A stretch of 64,000 nt of DNA from JAKFDI01 sp044508835. GTDB lineage: Bacteria; Pseudomonadota; Gammaproteobacteria; Burkholderiales; Burkholderiaceae_C. Shown here one piece after another: positions 37,089-45,023 of this stretch; position 1 is the first letter of the stretch, and the number at the start of each line of letters is the position of its first letter. The stretch is taken from contig JBIQHD010000003.1 in NCBI GenBank assembly GCA_044508835.1, forward strand, positions 186,001 to 250,000, read 5' to 3'. Under the pieces are notes generated by a model that was not told where the DNA came from, did not search any database, and was given only the letters and a program-made list of their open reading frames with translations. Position numbers and translations under genes: made by a program.

Positions 37089-37754
37089 TCACCAGGCGAT
37101 GGGCGACCCGTCGTGGTTCAGGAAGCGGCCGTTGTCGGCGTCGGCCAGGCCGGCGACGACGCGGCGCAGGCCGGCCACGCTGTCGGCCACGTCGAGCGAC
37201 GCGCCGGCGCCGCCCATGTCGGTGCGCACCCAGCCGGGATGGAGCGCGACGCACACCGCGCGGCCGGCGAAGGCGAGCGCGGCGTCCTTCAGCACCGAGT
37301 TGAGCGCCGCCTTGGAGGCGCGGTACAGCCAGCCGGCGCTCGAATGGCGCTCGCCGATCGAGCCCATGCGCGAGGACAGCATCGCCATCCTCGCGCCCGG
37401 CGCCAGCGCGTCGCCGAGCTGGGCGAGGACGCGCATCGGCCCGAGCACGTTGGTGCGCATCACGGCATCGAAGTCGTCCTGCGTCGGCGGCGAGAGGTCG
37501 GACGTGCGCGGGCCGTAGACGCCGGCGCAGACCCACACCGCGTCGAAGCCCGCGCCGTCGATCTGCCAGGCCAGGCGCGAGGCGCTCTCGGCGCTGGCCA
37601 CGTCGAGCTCGATCGCCGTGGCGCCGAGGGCGCGCAGCGCCTGCAGCCCGGCGGCGCCGCGCGCCGTGGCGGTGACGGCGGCGCGTTCCGCGCGGTACTG
37701 GCGCACCAGTTCCAGGCCGATGCCGCGCGAGGCGCCGATCACGAGCACGTTCAT
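37089..37754 (-). CDS. short-chain dehydrogenase/reductase (SDR)
   Basis: A 221-residue Rossmann-fold oxidoreductase. The nucleotide motif GASRGIG (7-13), NAG-equivalent CAGVYG, catalytic Ser in MLSSRMG and YRASK are present. It is short for an SDR, resembling the C-factor/YciK-like group. Substrate is unknown. It lies between the acyl-CoA dehydrogenase (49 bases) and the LysE gene (13 bases) on the same strand, so it is probably co-transcribed with them. Confidence 0.87.
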   Translation of the reverse strand: MNVLVIGASRGIGLELVRQYRAERAAVTATARGAAGLQALRALGATAIELDVASAESASRLAWQIDGAGFDAVWVCAGVYGPRTSDLSPPTQDDFDAVMRTNVLGPMRVLAQLGDALAPGARMAMLSSRMGSIGERHSSAGWLYRASKAALNSVLKDAALAFAGRAVCVALHPGWVRTDMGGAGASLDVADSVAGLRRVVAGLADADNGRFLNHDGSPIAW

Positions 37755-37767
37755 GGATGCCGGCTCC

Positions 37768-38424
37768 TCAGCGTTCGGCCACGGCCAGGCGCGCGGCCAG
37801 GCCGGCGAACAGCAGCGCGCCCGCGCCCTGCAGCGAGCGCCGCACGGGCGGGCCCGGCCGCCAGCGCGCCAGCGGCGCGGTCAGCAGCACGAAGACGACG
37901 AGGAACGCGAGGCTCTGCAGCACGAACCAGCCGCCCAGCACGAGGAAGGCCAGCGTCTTGTGCGCCGCGTCCGACGCGATGAACTGCGGCAGCAGCGCCA
38001 GGAAGAACAGCGCCACCTTGGGGTTCAGCAGGTTGGTGAGCAGCCCCTGGCGGAAGGCCAGCGCAGGCCGCACCGCCCGGCGGTCGGCATCTGCCGGGGC
38101 GGGCGCATCGCCGCCCGACGGCCGGGCCGCCTCGCGCGCCATGCCCACGGCCAGCCACAGCAGGTAGGCCGCGCCCGCCCACTTGATGGCCGTGAACGCC
38201 GCCGCCGAGGTGGCGAGCAGTGCCGCCAGCCCGAAGGCCGCGGCCAGCGCATGCCCCACCGAGCCGGCGCAGATGCCCAGCGACGCCGCCAGCCCGGCGC
38301 GCCGGCCGTGCTGCAGCGTGCGCGCGAGCACCAGCACCAGGTCGACGCCCGGCGTGGCGTTGAGCACCAGCACCGCCGCCGCGAACAGCAGCGGCGAGTG
38401 CAGCCCCAGCTCGCCGGGCGCCAT
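37768..38424 (-). CDS. LysE/RhtB family amino acid exporter
   Basis: A 218-residue inner-membrane protein with about six helices. The start LLFAAAVLVLNATPGVDLVLVL and the loop GICAGSVGHALAAAFGL are typical, and FRQGLLTNLLNPKVALFFLALLPQF is the LysE/RhtB signature. Members export amino acids or homoserine lactones. In a leucine-catabolic setting it could relieve amino acid overflow. Start ATG 38424, five bases after the thiolase stop. Confidence 0.9.
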   Translation of the reverse strand: MAPGELGLHSPLLFAAAVLVLNATPGVDLVLVLARTLQHGRRAGLAASLGICAGSVGHALAAAFGLAALLATSAAAFTAIKWAGAAYLLWLAVGMAREAARPSGGDAPAPADADRRAVRPALAFRQGLLTNLLNPKVALFFLALLPQFIASDAAHKTLAFLVLGGWFVLQSLAFLVVFVLLTAPLARWRPGPPVRRSLQGAGALLFAGLAARLAVAER

Positions 38425-38429
38425 GCGGG

Positions 38430-39608
38430 TTACAGCAGCTCGACGGCCATCGCGGTGGCTTCGCCGCCGCCGATGCACAGCGCCGCCACGCCCTTGCGCA
38501 GGCCGCGCTGGCGCAACGCCCCCAGCAGCGTGACGACGATGCGCGCGCCGCTCGCGCCGATGGGGTGGCCGAGCGCGCAGGCGCCGCCGTGCACGTTGAC
38601 GATGTCGTGCGGCAGCTTGAACTCGGCCATGGCCGCCATCGTCACGGCGGCGAAGGCCTCGTTCACCTCCCACAGGTCCACGTCCTTGGCGGCCCAGCCG
38701 GTCTTCTTGAGCAGCTTCTCGATGGCGCCGACCGGCGCGGTGGTGAACCAGTTCGGCGCGTGCGCATGCGTGGCGTGGCCGACGATGCGGGCGAGGGGCC
38801 TGGCGCCGTACTTGGCGGCGTCGGCCTCGCGCATCAGCACCAGGGCGGCGGCGCCGTCGGAGATGCTCGACGCATTGGCGGCGGTGATGGTGCCGTCCTT
38901 CTTGAACGCGGGCTTGAGGCCGGGGATCTTGTCCAGCCGCGCCTTGAACGGCTGCTCGTCGGCCTTGACCACCGTGTCGCCGCCCTTGCCGGCGAGCGTG
39001 ACGGGCGCGATCTCCCAGTCGAAGCTGCCGTCCTCGTTGGCCTTCTTGCTGCGCTCGGTGGACGCGATGGCGAACTGGTCCTGCGCCTCGCGCGTGAACT
39101 GGTACTTGGCGACGCACTCCTCGGCGAACACGCCCATGGCGCGGCCGCGGTCGTAGGCGTCCTCCAGGCCGTCGATGGCCATGTGGTCGAACATCTGCGC
39201 CGCGCCGTAGCGCACGCCCTTGCGCGCGAACATCAGGTGCGGCGCGTTGGTCATGCTCTCCATGCCGCCAGCGACCATCACGTCGGCGCTCTCGGCCTTG
39301 AGCATGTCATGGGCGAACATCATGGCGCGCATGCCCGAGCCGCACATCTTCGACAGGGTGACGGCGCCGGCCGACTGCGGCAGGCCCGCGCCCAGCGCCG
39401 CCTGGCGCGCCGGCGCCTGGCCCTGGCCGGCCATGAGGCAGTTGCCCATCAGCACTTCGCTGACGGCGTCGCCGGGCACGCCGGCGCGCTCGACCGCGGC
39501 CTTGATGGCCACGGCGCCGAGCTGGTGCGCCGCGAGAGAGGAAAAGTCGCCGAGCATGCCGCCGATGGGCGTGCGCGCGGCGGAGACGATGACGATGGAA
39601 TCGGACAT
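38430..39608 (-). CDS. acetyl-CoA acetyltransferase (thiolase)
   Basis: A 392-residue thiolase. The nucleophilic Cys89 lies in KMCGSGMRAMM, the active-site His in NVHGGACALGHPIGASG and the second Cys in ALCIGGGEATAM. It cleaves acetoacetyl-CoA into two acetyl-CoA, or runs in reverse. In this cluster it would finish the acetoacetate branch from HMG-CoA lyase; no CoA-transferase or acetoacetyl-CoA synthetase is seen to activate acetoacetate. Start ATG 39608 follows GAAGGAG. Confidence 0.94.
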   Translation of the reverse strand: MSDSIVIVSAARTPIGGMLGDFSSLAAHQLGAVAIKAAVERAGVPGDAVSEVLMGNCLMAGQGQAPARQAALGAGLPQSAGAVTLSKMCGSGMRAMMFAHDMLKAESADVMVAGGMESMTNAPHLMFARKGVRYGAAQMFDHMAIDGLEDAYDRGRAMGVFAEECVAKYQFTREAQDQFAIASTERSKKANEDGSFDWEIAPVTLAGKGGDTVVKADEQPFKARLDKIPGLKPAFKKDGTITAANASSISDGAAALVLMREADAAKYGARPLARIVGHATHAHAPNWFTTAPVGAIEKLLKKTGWAAKDVDLWEVNEAFAAVTMAAMAEFKLPHDIVNVHGGACALGHPIGASGARIVVTLLGALRQRGLRKGVAALCIGGGEATAMAVELL

Positions 39609-39638
39609 GGCTTGCTCCTTCGGAAAGATGTTCCGGCT

Positions 39639-40127
39639 TCAGATGGCAATGATGCTCCCCGGCCGTTCCTCCTGCGCCACGCGCCGGAGATAGGCCTGGA
39701 AGCTCGGGTCCTCGCCGCTCATCAGCATCGGCAAGGCGTTGAAGAAATCGTCGCGGCGGCACCACTCGCGCATGTAGTCGTCCCAGCTGTTCCAGCGCCG
39801 GCGCTCGGTCTCGCCCATCTCGGGCTTGTAGGCGACGAGGTAGGCGCGCTCGAACAGCGAGATCAGCATGTCGAAGATCAACAGGCGCCGCTCGTTCTGC
39901 TCCGGCGTCGGGTTCGGCAGCGCGGCGGTGCTGCGCAGCTTCAGGTCGGCGTTGTCGAGCACGACCTTGAGGAAGTCGTTGTAGGCGTCGGAGAGCACCT
40001 GGTAGCCCTCCTCGTCCTCGTTCTCGCGCTCGTGGCGCTGCTCCCACAGGAACACGCCGATGGCGAACGGCAGGCCGATCACCGTGACGGCGTAGCTCGC
40101 GAGCTCCATCGCCTGGATGAAGCTCAT
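39639..40127 (-). CDS. hypothetical protein with N-terminal membrane helix
   Basis: A 162-residue protein I do not recognise. It has one N-terminal hydrophobic helix (ASYAVTVIGLPFAIGVFLW), then a charged, mainly helical domain with many Glu, Arg and aromatic residues (LLIFDMLISLFERAYLVAYK, RRWNSWDDYMREWCRRDDFF). The shape resembles small bacterial proteins with a membrane anchor and a cytoplasmic helical bundle. The ATG is preceded by GAGGGG that belongs to a family C repeat. It lies between aceK and the thiolase on the same strand, so it may be expressed with them. Confidence 0.8.
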   Translation of the reverse strand: MSFIQAMELASYAVTVIGLPFAIGVFLWEQRHERENEDEEGYQVLSDAYNDFLKVVLDNADLKLRSTAALPNPTPEQNERRLLIFDMLISLFERAYLVAYKPEMGETERRRWNSWDDYMREWCRRDDFFNALPMLMSGEDPSFQAYLRRVAQEERPGSIIAI

Positions 40128-40258
40128 GACAACCCCTCGCCCGACGAGTACGTCGGACGGCCTTGCAGGCCGCGCCGGGCCAGGAGGCCCAGCTCTTCGC
40201 CAGGCGTGAACAGTCCACAGGACTGTTCACGTCCGGGCTCAGCCCCCGAGGGGATGCG
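40128..40258. repeat. intergenic repeat, family C copy 2, with inserted perfect palindrome
   Basis: The edges match 2643-2692: the CGACGAGTACGTCG palindrome with a GAGGGG ribosome-binding site next to the following ATG, and CCCCCGAGGGGATGCG at the far end. The copy is longer by about 80 bases and holds a perfect hairpin: GTGAACAGTCC (40206-40216) with GGACTGTTCAC (40220-40230). It fills most of the gap between aceK and the hypothetical gene. Confidence 0.78.
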
Positions 40259-40293
40259 GGCCGGCTTGGGAGCGGCCCGGCGCTCGGCCCGCC

Positions 40294-42159
40294 TCATGCG
40301 CCGCGCGGCCGGCGCAGCGACGCGAAGCGCCGCGACGGCTCGTAGGGGAACACGTCGTGCACGTGCCCGGCGAGGATGCGCTCCTTGTGGCTCTGCCAGA
40401 AGGCCGCGTCGAGCAGGTCGGCGTGGTGCTTCATGAACACCTCGCGCACCGCGTCGTTGCCGAGCAGGAAGGGGCCGAAGGTCTCGGGGAACACGTCCTT
40501 GGGGCCGACGGGGTACCAGATCTCGCCCGACATCTCTTCCTCCTCGTTGCGCGGCTCGGGCACGCGGCGGAAGTTGCAGTCGGTGATGTACTCGATCTCG
40601 TCGTAGTCGTAGAACACGACCTTGGCGTTGCGCGTGACGCCGAAGTTCTTCCACAGCATGTCGCCGGGGAAGATGTTGGCCGCCACCAGGTCCTTGATGG
40701 CGTTGCCGTACTCGACGACCGCATGCTCCACCTGCGCCGGCGGCGCCTCCTGCAGGTAGATGTTCAGCGGGATCATGCGCCGCTCGATGTAGACGTGGCG
40801 GATGACGAGCTCGTCGCCGTCCTCCTCCACCAGGCTCGGGCAGAAGTGCTTCAGCTCGGCGACCAGCTCCTCCTCGAAGCGCCGGCGCGGGAAGGCCACG
40901 TTCGAGTACTCCAGCGTGTCGGCCATGCGGCCCACGCGGTCGTGCTGCTTGACCATCAGGTACTTGCGCTTGATGAGCTCGCGCGAGGTGTCCTTCTGCG
41001 GCGGGTAGAAGTCCTTGATGACCTTGAAGACGTAGGGGAACGAGGGCAGGTCGAACACCAGCATCACCATGCCCTTGATGCCGGGCGCGATGCGGAAGAA
41101 GTCGCTCGAGTGCCGCAGGTGGTGCAGGAAGTCGCGGTAGAACAGGTTCTTGCCCTGCTTCTGCAGCCCGAGCGAGCTGTAGATCTCGTTCGCGGGCTTG
41201 CGCGGCATCAGCGAGCGCAGGAACTGCACGTAGGCCGACGGCACGTCCATGTTCACCATGAAGTAGGCGCGCGCGAAGCTGAAGACCATCTGCAGGTCGT
41301 CCTCGCTGAACAGCGCCGCGTCGATCTCCAGGCGGCCGGCCTCGTTGTAGACGATGGGCAGCGCGAACGGCGTCTCCTTGAAGCCGTTGATGATCTTGCC
41401 CACCGCGTAGGCGCCCTTGTTCCGGTAGAACAGCGACGACAGCACCTGCAGCTGGAAGTTGGCGCGCGGGCGGAAGTCGCCGAGCTGCGCGGCCACCGCC
41501 GCCACCACGTGGTGGATGTCGCGCCCGAGGTCTTCCCAGGGCGCGGCGAGCTGGAAGTTGTCGATGAGCCGCTGCCAGGTCTCGTGCATCGTCTCGCGCG
41601 TCGGGTAGTACACGCGGTAGGTCGGCAGCGCCGCCGGCTCGTCGTTCTCGATGTACTCGGTCGAGATGGCCGGCCGCACGAAGATGAAGTCGTTGTTGAA
41701 GTAGCTGCGGTGCAGGATCTTGGTCGTCACCGAGTTGAAGAAGGTCTCGGCGCACTCGGGCTGCAGGTGGTAGGTGAGCAGGCCGATGTAGTGCAGCTTG
41801 ACCTGCTGCCACACCTCGGTGGTGAGCGCCGAGGCCTTGAACTCGGTCTGCAGCCGCTCGGCGGCCTCTTCCACGCGCTTGTCGTAGAACTCGATGCGCT
41901 CGCGCTGCGCATGCTGCTGGCCGTGCCACTCGGCGCGCTCGAAGCGCTCCTTGGCGTGCATGCTGGTCTCGCGGAACAGCGTGTAGTGGCGGTTGAAGCC
42001 GTCGAGCATGGCGCGGGCGATGTCGTAGGCGCGCGCGTCGGTGAGCCGCTGCGGGAACATCTGCCGCGCGATGGGCATCGGCGGCGCCGCGGCCTCGCCC
42101 GCCGCGCGCGCGGCGACCGGCCGCAGGCCGCTGTTCACGGGCACGCGCTCGCGGCTCAT
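40294..42159 (-). CDS. aceK: isocitrate dehydrogenase kinase/phosphatase
   Basis: A 621-residue AceK. Recognisable parts are the N-terminal regulatory half (DFRPRANFQLQVLSSLFYRNKGAYAVGKI) and the kinase/phosphatase half with KGMVMLVFDLPSFPYVFKVIKD, VEYGNAIKDLVAANIFPGDM and KNFGVTRNAKVVFYDYDEIE. It phosphorylates and dephosphorylates isocitrate dehydrogenase to divert carbon into the glyoxylate shunt. It is slightly longer than enteric AceK (about 580), with an Ala/Pro-rich N-terminal extension. It has no aceA or aceB neighbours here. The start overlaps the carbonic anhydrase stop by one base, so it is coupled to that gene and probably to liuA. Confidence 0.96.
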   Translation of the reverse strand: MSRERVPVNSGLRPVAARAAGEAAAPPMPIARQMFPQRLTDARAYDIARAMLDGFNRHYTLFRETSMHAKERFERAEWHGQQHAQRERIEFYDKRVEEAAERLQTEFKASALTTEVWQQVKLHYIGLLTYHLQPECAETFFNSVTTKILHRSYFNNDFIFVRPAISTEYIENDEPAALPTYRVYYPTRETMHETWQRLIDNFQLAAPWEDLGRDIHHVVAAVAAQLGDFRPRANFQLQVLSSLFYRNKGAYAVGKIINGFKETPFALPIVYNEAGRLEIDAALFSEDDLQMVFSFARAYFMVNMDVPSAYVQFLRSLMPRKPANEIYSSLGLQKQGKNLFYRDFLHHLRHSSDFFRIAPGIKGMVMLVFDLPSFPYVFKVIKDFYPPQKDTSRELIKRKYLMVKQHDRVGRMADTLEYSNVAFPRRRFEEELVAELKHFCPSLVEEDGDELVIRHVYIERRMIPLNIYLQEAPPAQVEHAVVEYGNAIKDLVAANIFPGDMLWKNFGVTRNAKVVFYDYDEIEYITDCNFRRVPEPRNEEEEMSGEIWYPVGPKDVFPETFGPFLLGNDAVREVFMKHHADLLDAAFWQSHKERILAGHVHDVFPYEPSRRFASLRRPRGA

Positions 42160-42824
42160 CAGCGCGCCGGGCTGTAGCGCTGCTTGAGCGCGCCGAGCGC
42201 GGTGCCGTAGGCGGCGCCCAGCTCCTCGGCGGCGGACACGCTCATCTTCATGTCCTGCAGCAGGCCGTTGTGCAGCCCGTACACCCAGCCGTGCACCACC
42301 AGGCGCTGGCCGCGCTGCCAGGCGTCCTGCGCCACGGTGGTGTGGCAGACGTTGCGCACCTGCTCCAGCACGTTCAGCTCGACCAGCGCATCGGCGCGGC
42401 GGGACTCGTCCACGCCGTCGAGGAACACCTGGTGCAGGTTGCGCACGTCGCGCACGTGCTGCAGCCAGTTGTCGGCCAGGCCCAGCCGCGTGCCCTCGAT
42501 CACGGCGCGCACGCCGCCGCAGCGCGAATGGCCCACCACCATGATGTGCCGCACCTGCAGCGCATCGACGGCGAACTGGATCACCGACAGCGCGTTCAGG
42601 TCGGAATGCGTCACCACGTTGGCGACGTTGCGGTGCACGAACACGTCGCCGGGCAGCAGCCCGATCAGTTCGTTGGCCGGCACGCGGCTGTCGGCGCAGC
42701 CGATCCACAGGTACTGCGGCGACTGCTGCTCGAGCAGCTGGGTGAAGAAGCCGGGGATGCGCCGCTCGATGTCAGCGGCCCAGCGCCGGTTGTTGTCGAA
42801 GAGTCTTTGGGGAGTGTCAGGCAT
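42159..42824 (-). CDS. can: beta-carbonic anhydrase
   Basis: A 221-residue beta-class enzyme. Zinc ligands are Cys43 and Asp45-Arg in CADSR, His99 and Cys102 in GHSRCGG; VFVHRNVANVV follows the family. It interconverts CO2 and bicarbonate in the cytoplasm. It is 32 bases after liuA and overlaps aceK, so it would be co-expressed with isovaleryl-CoA dehydrogenase and could supply bicarbonate to methylcrotonyl-CoA carboxylase. Confidence 0.95.
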   Translation of the reverse strand: MPDTPQRLFDNNRRWAADIERRIPGFFTQLLEQQSPQYLWIGCADSRVPANELIGLLPGDVFVHRNVANVVTHSDLNALSVIQFAVDALQVRHIMVVGHSRCGGVRAVIEGTRLGLADNWLQHVRDVRNLHQVFLDGVDESRRADALVELNVLEQVRNVCHTTVAQDAWQRGQRLVVHGWVYGLHNGLLQDMKMSVSAAEELGAAYGTALGALKQRYSPAR

Positions 42825-42856
42825 GGGGGTATTTTCTCAGCGGGCGGCGGCGCCCC

Positions 42857-44056
42857 TCACATCGTCTCGGCGAAGAGCTCGCGCCCGATCAGCATGCGGC
42901 GGATCTCGCTCGTGCCGGCGCCGATCTCGTAGAGCTTGGCGTCGCGCCACAGCCGCCCGAGCGGGTAGTCGTTGATGTAGCCGTTGCCGCCGAAGACCTG
43001 GATGCCCTCGCCCGCCATCCAGGTGGCCTTCTCGGCGCACCACAGGATGACGCTCGCGCAGTCCTTGCGCACCTGGCGCACGTGCTCGGCGCCCAGCTGG
43101 TCGAGGTTCTTGCCCACCGTGTAGCAGAAGGCGCGGGCGGCCTGCAGCACGGTGTACATGTCGGCCACCTTGCCCTGGATGAGCTGGAACTCGCCGATGC
43201 TCTGGCCGAACTGCTTGCGGTCGTGGATGTAGGGCACGACGTTGTCCATCACCGCCTGCATGATGCCGATCGGCCCCGCCGCCAGCACCGCGCGCTCGTA
43301 GTCGAGCCCGCTCATCAGCACCTTGGCGCCGCCGTTCACCGTGCCGAGCACGTTCCCGGCCGGCACCTCCACGTTCTCGAACACCAGCTCGCCGGTGTGC
43401 GAGCCGCGCATGCCCAGCTTGTCGAGCTTCTGCGCGATGGAAAAGCCCTTCATGCCCTTCTCGACCAGGAAGGCCGTGACGCCGCGCGCGCCGAGTTCCG
43501 GCTCGGTCTTGGCGTAGACGACGAGCGTGTCGGCGTCCGGCCCGTTGGTGATCCAGAACTTGCTGCCGTTGAGCAGGTAGAAGCCGCCTCCCGCGGAGCT
43601 TGGGTCCTTCCACTCGGCCTTGAGCTTCATGGAGATGACGTCCGAGCCCGCGCCCGGCTCGCTCATCGCCAGCGCCCCCACGTGCTCGCCGCTGATGAGC
43701 TTGGGCAGGTACTTCTGCTTCTGCGCCTCGCTGCCGTTGCGCTTGATCTGGTTGACGCACAGGTTGCTGTGCGCGCCGTAGGACAGGCCGACGCTGGCCG
43801 ACGCGCGGCTGATCTCCTCCATGGCGATCATGTGCGCGAGGTAGCCCATGTTCGCGCCGCCGTAGGCCTCGGGCACGGTGATGCCCAGCACGCCGAGCTC
43901 GCCCATCTTGCGCCACAGGTCCATGGGGAACTGGTCGCTCGCGTCGATCTCGGCCGCGCGCGGGGCGATCTCGGCCTTGGCGAAGGCGCGCACCGCGTCG
44001 CGCAGGGCGTCGATGTCGCCGCCGAGCTGGAAGTCGAGGCCGGGAAGTGTGCTCAT
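42857..44056 (-). CDS. liuA: isovaleryl-CoA dehydrogenase
   Basis: A 399-residue acyl-CoA dehydrogenase. The catalytic base is Glu254 in SGLDYERAVLA, the isovaleryl-specific position, while the usual C-terminal Glu is replaced (YEIGAGTSEIRR). FAD-binding stretches ALAMSEPGAGSDV and WITNGPDADTLVV are normal. It oxidises isovaleryl-CoA to 3-methylcrotonyl-CoA, the entry step of the pathway completed by liuB, C, D and E. Start ATG 44056 follows AGGAGACCC. A perfect palindrome about 40 bases upstream is the probable LiuR operator. Confidence 0.96.
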   Translation of the reverse strand: MSTLPGLDFQLGGDIDALRDAVRAFAKAEIAPRAAEIDASDQFPMDLWRKMGELGVLGITVPEAYGGANMGYLAHMIAMEEISRASASVGLSYGAHSNLCVNQIKRNGSEAQKQKYLPKLISGEHVGALAMSEPGAGSDVISMKLKAEWKDPSSAGGGFYLLNGSKFWITNGPDADTLVVYAKTEPELGARGVTAFLVEKGMKGFSIAQKLDKLGMRGSHTGELVFENVEVPAGNVLGTVNGGAKVLMSGLDYERAVLAAGPIGIMQAVMDNVVPYIHDRKQFGQSIGEFQLIQGKVADMYTVLQAARAFCYTVGKNLDQLGAEHVRQVRKDCASVILWCAEKATWMAGEGIQVFGGNGYINDYPLGRLWRDAKLYEIGAGTSEIRRMLIGRELFAETM

Positions 44057-44094
44057 GGGGGGGTCTCCTGCGTGGGCGGCCGGGCGCGGGCCGA

Positions 44095-44112
44095 ATTGAC
44101 GTATACGTCAAT
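44095..44112. promoter_or_regulatory. probable LiuR operator upstream of liuA
   Basis: ATTGACGTATACGTCAAT is a perfect 18-base palindrome in the 101-base divergent space between liuA and the DUF488 gene. A near copy lies before liuB at 31098. Its form matches the TTNACGT-ACGTNAA pattern known for MerR-family LiuR, and a LiuR-like gene lies 400 bases away. Confidence 0.82.
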
Positions 44113-44157
44113 CTTAGGCGACCGACGGGGTCAAGCCATCCGGCGCATCATCGCGCC

Positions 44158-44520
44158 ATGCACGTTCCCGCCAGCCACCTGCAGATCAAGCGCGCCTACG
44201 CCCCGCCCGAACCCGGCGACGGCACGCGCGTGCTGGTCGACCGGCTGTGGCCGCGCGGCGTGAAGAAGGCCGACGCGGCGGTGGACCACTGGCTGAAGGA
44301 GATCGCGCCCAGCAAGGCGCTGCGCGAATGGTTCGCGCACGACCCGGCGCGCTGGGACGAATTCCGCGAGCGCTATGCGAAGGAGCTGGATGACCGGCCC
44401 GAACTGCTGACGCAGCTGCGCGAGCTGGCGCGCGCCGGCACCGTCACCCTCGTCTACGCGGCGCACGACGAGGCGCACAACAACGCCGTCGCGCTGCGCG
44501 AGCGGCTGCTGGGCCGATGA
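44158..44520 (+). CDS. DUF488 (YeaO-like) family protein
   Basis: A 120-residue protein with the DUF488 features IKRAYAPPEPGDGTRVLVDRLWPRG and LKEIAPSKALREWFAHDP, where the conserved WPRG and Trp/Phe-His motifs are clear. The biochemical function is unknown. ATG 44158 is chosen: a start further upstream at 44047 would run through the liuA promoter region. Its stop lies three bases before the convergent liuR end. Confidence 0.88.
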   Translation: MHVPASHLQIKRAYAPPEPGDGTRVLVDRLWPRGVKKADAAVDHWLKEIAPSKALREWFAHDPARWDEFRERYAKELDDRPELLTQLRELARAGTVTLVYAAHDEAHNNAVALRERLLGR

Positions 44521-44523
44521 CGC

Positions 44524-44955
44524 CTACTTGGCGCGCCGCGCGCGGGCGGCGTTCAGCAGCCGCAGCGCTTCCTTCTCGTGGGCGCGCACCTCGTCGAGCG
44601 TGGCATGCAGGTCGGTGAACTGCTGCTCGAGCTGCGCGCGGTGCGCGGCCAGCACCTCCAGGAACTTGCGCAGCTGCGCCTGCGTGTCGCGCGGCGATTC
44701 GTACATGTCCACCAACTCCTTCACCTCGGCGAGCGTAAGGCCCAGGCGCTTGCCGCGCAGCGTGAGCTTGAGCCGGGTGCGGTCGCGCGGGGTGTAGATG
44801 CGGCTGCGCCCGCGGCGCTGCGGGGTGAGCAGGCCGCAGTCCTCGTAGAAGCGGATCGCGCGCGTGGTGAGGTCGAACTCGCGCGCCAATTCACCGATGG
44901 TGTAGGTCGCGCCGGCCGCGGGAGGCGACACGGAGGCGACAGCGGCGGCAGGCAT
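44524..44955 (-). CDS. liuR: MerR-family regulator, probable LiuR
   Basis: A 143-residue regulator. The winged helix begins YTIGELAREFDLTTRAIRFYEDCGLL (about 18-43 of the chain), followed by the wing QRRGRSRIYTPRDRTRLK and a long dimerisation coiled coil. There are no C-terminal Cys residues, so it is not a metal sensor of the MerR/CueR kind. LiuR in other Proteobacteria controls leucine-degradation genes; position next to liuA and the palindromes at 44095 and 31098 support that role. Start ATG 44955. Confidence 0.85.
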   Translation of the reverse strand: MPAAAVASVSPPAAGATYTIGELAREFDLTTRAIRFYEDCGLLTPQRRGRSRIYTPRDRTRLKLTLRGKRLGLTLAEVKELVDMYESPRDTQAQLRKFLEVLAAHRAQLEQQFTDLHATLDEVRAHEKEALRLLNAARARRAK

Positions 44956-45023
44956 GGGAACGTAGACTGAAATGGCGTAGGACCGTCACCGCAAAGTGTA
45001 CGGTGCACGGTCAAAGGATTTCC

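Noticed and set aside
44047..44157. Upstream extension of the DUF488 reading frame
   Set aside because: It would place the liuA promoter and the LiuR palindrome inside a coding region, and the family-like sequence starts only at ATG 44158.
44956..45023. Possible second LiuR operator between liuR and the MBL-fold gene (GTGTACGGTGCAC)
   Set aside because: It is only a partial dyad and lacks the ACGTATACGT core of the other two sites, so I do not list it as an operator.
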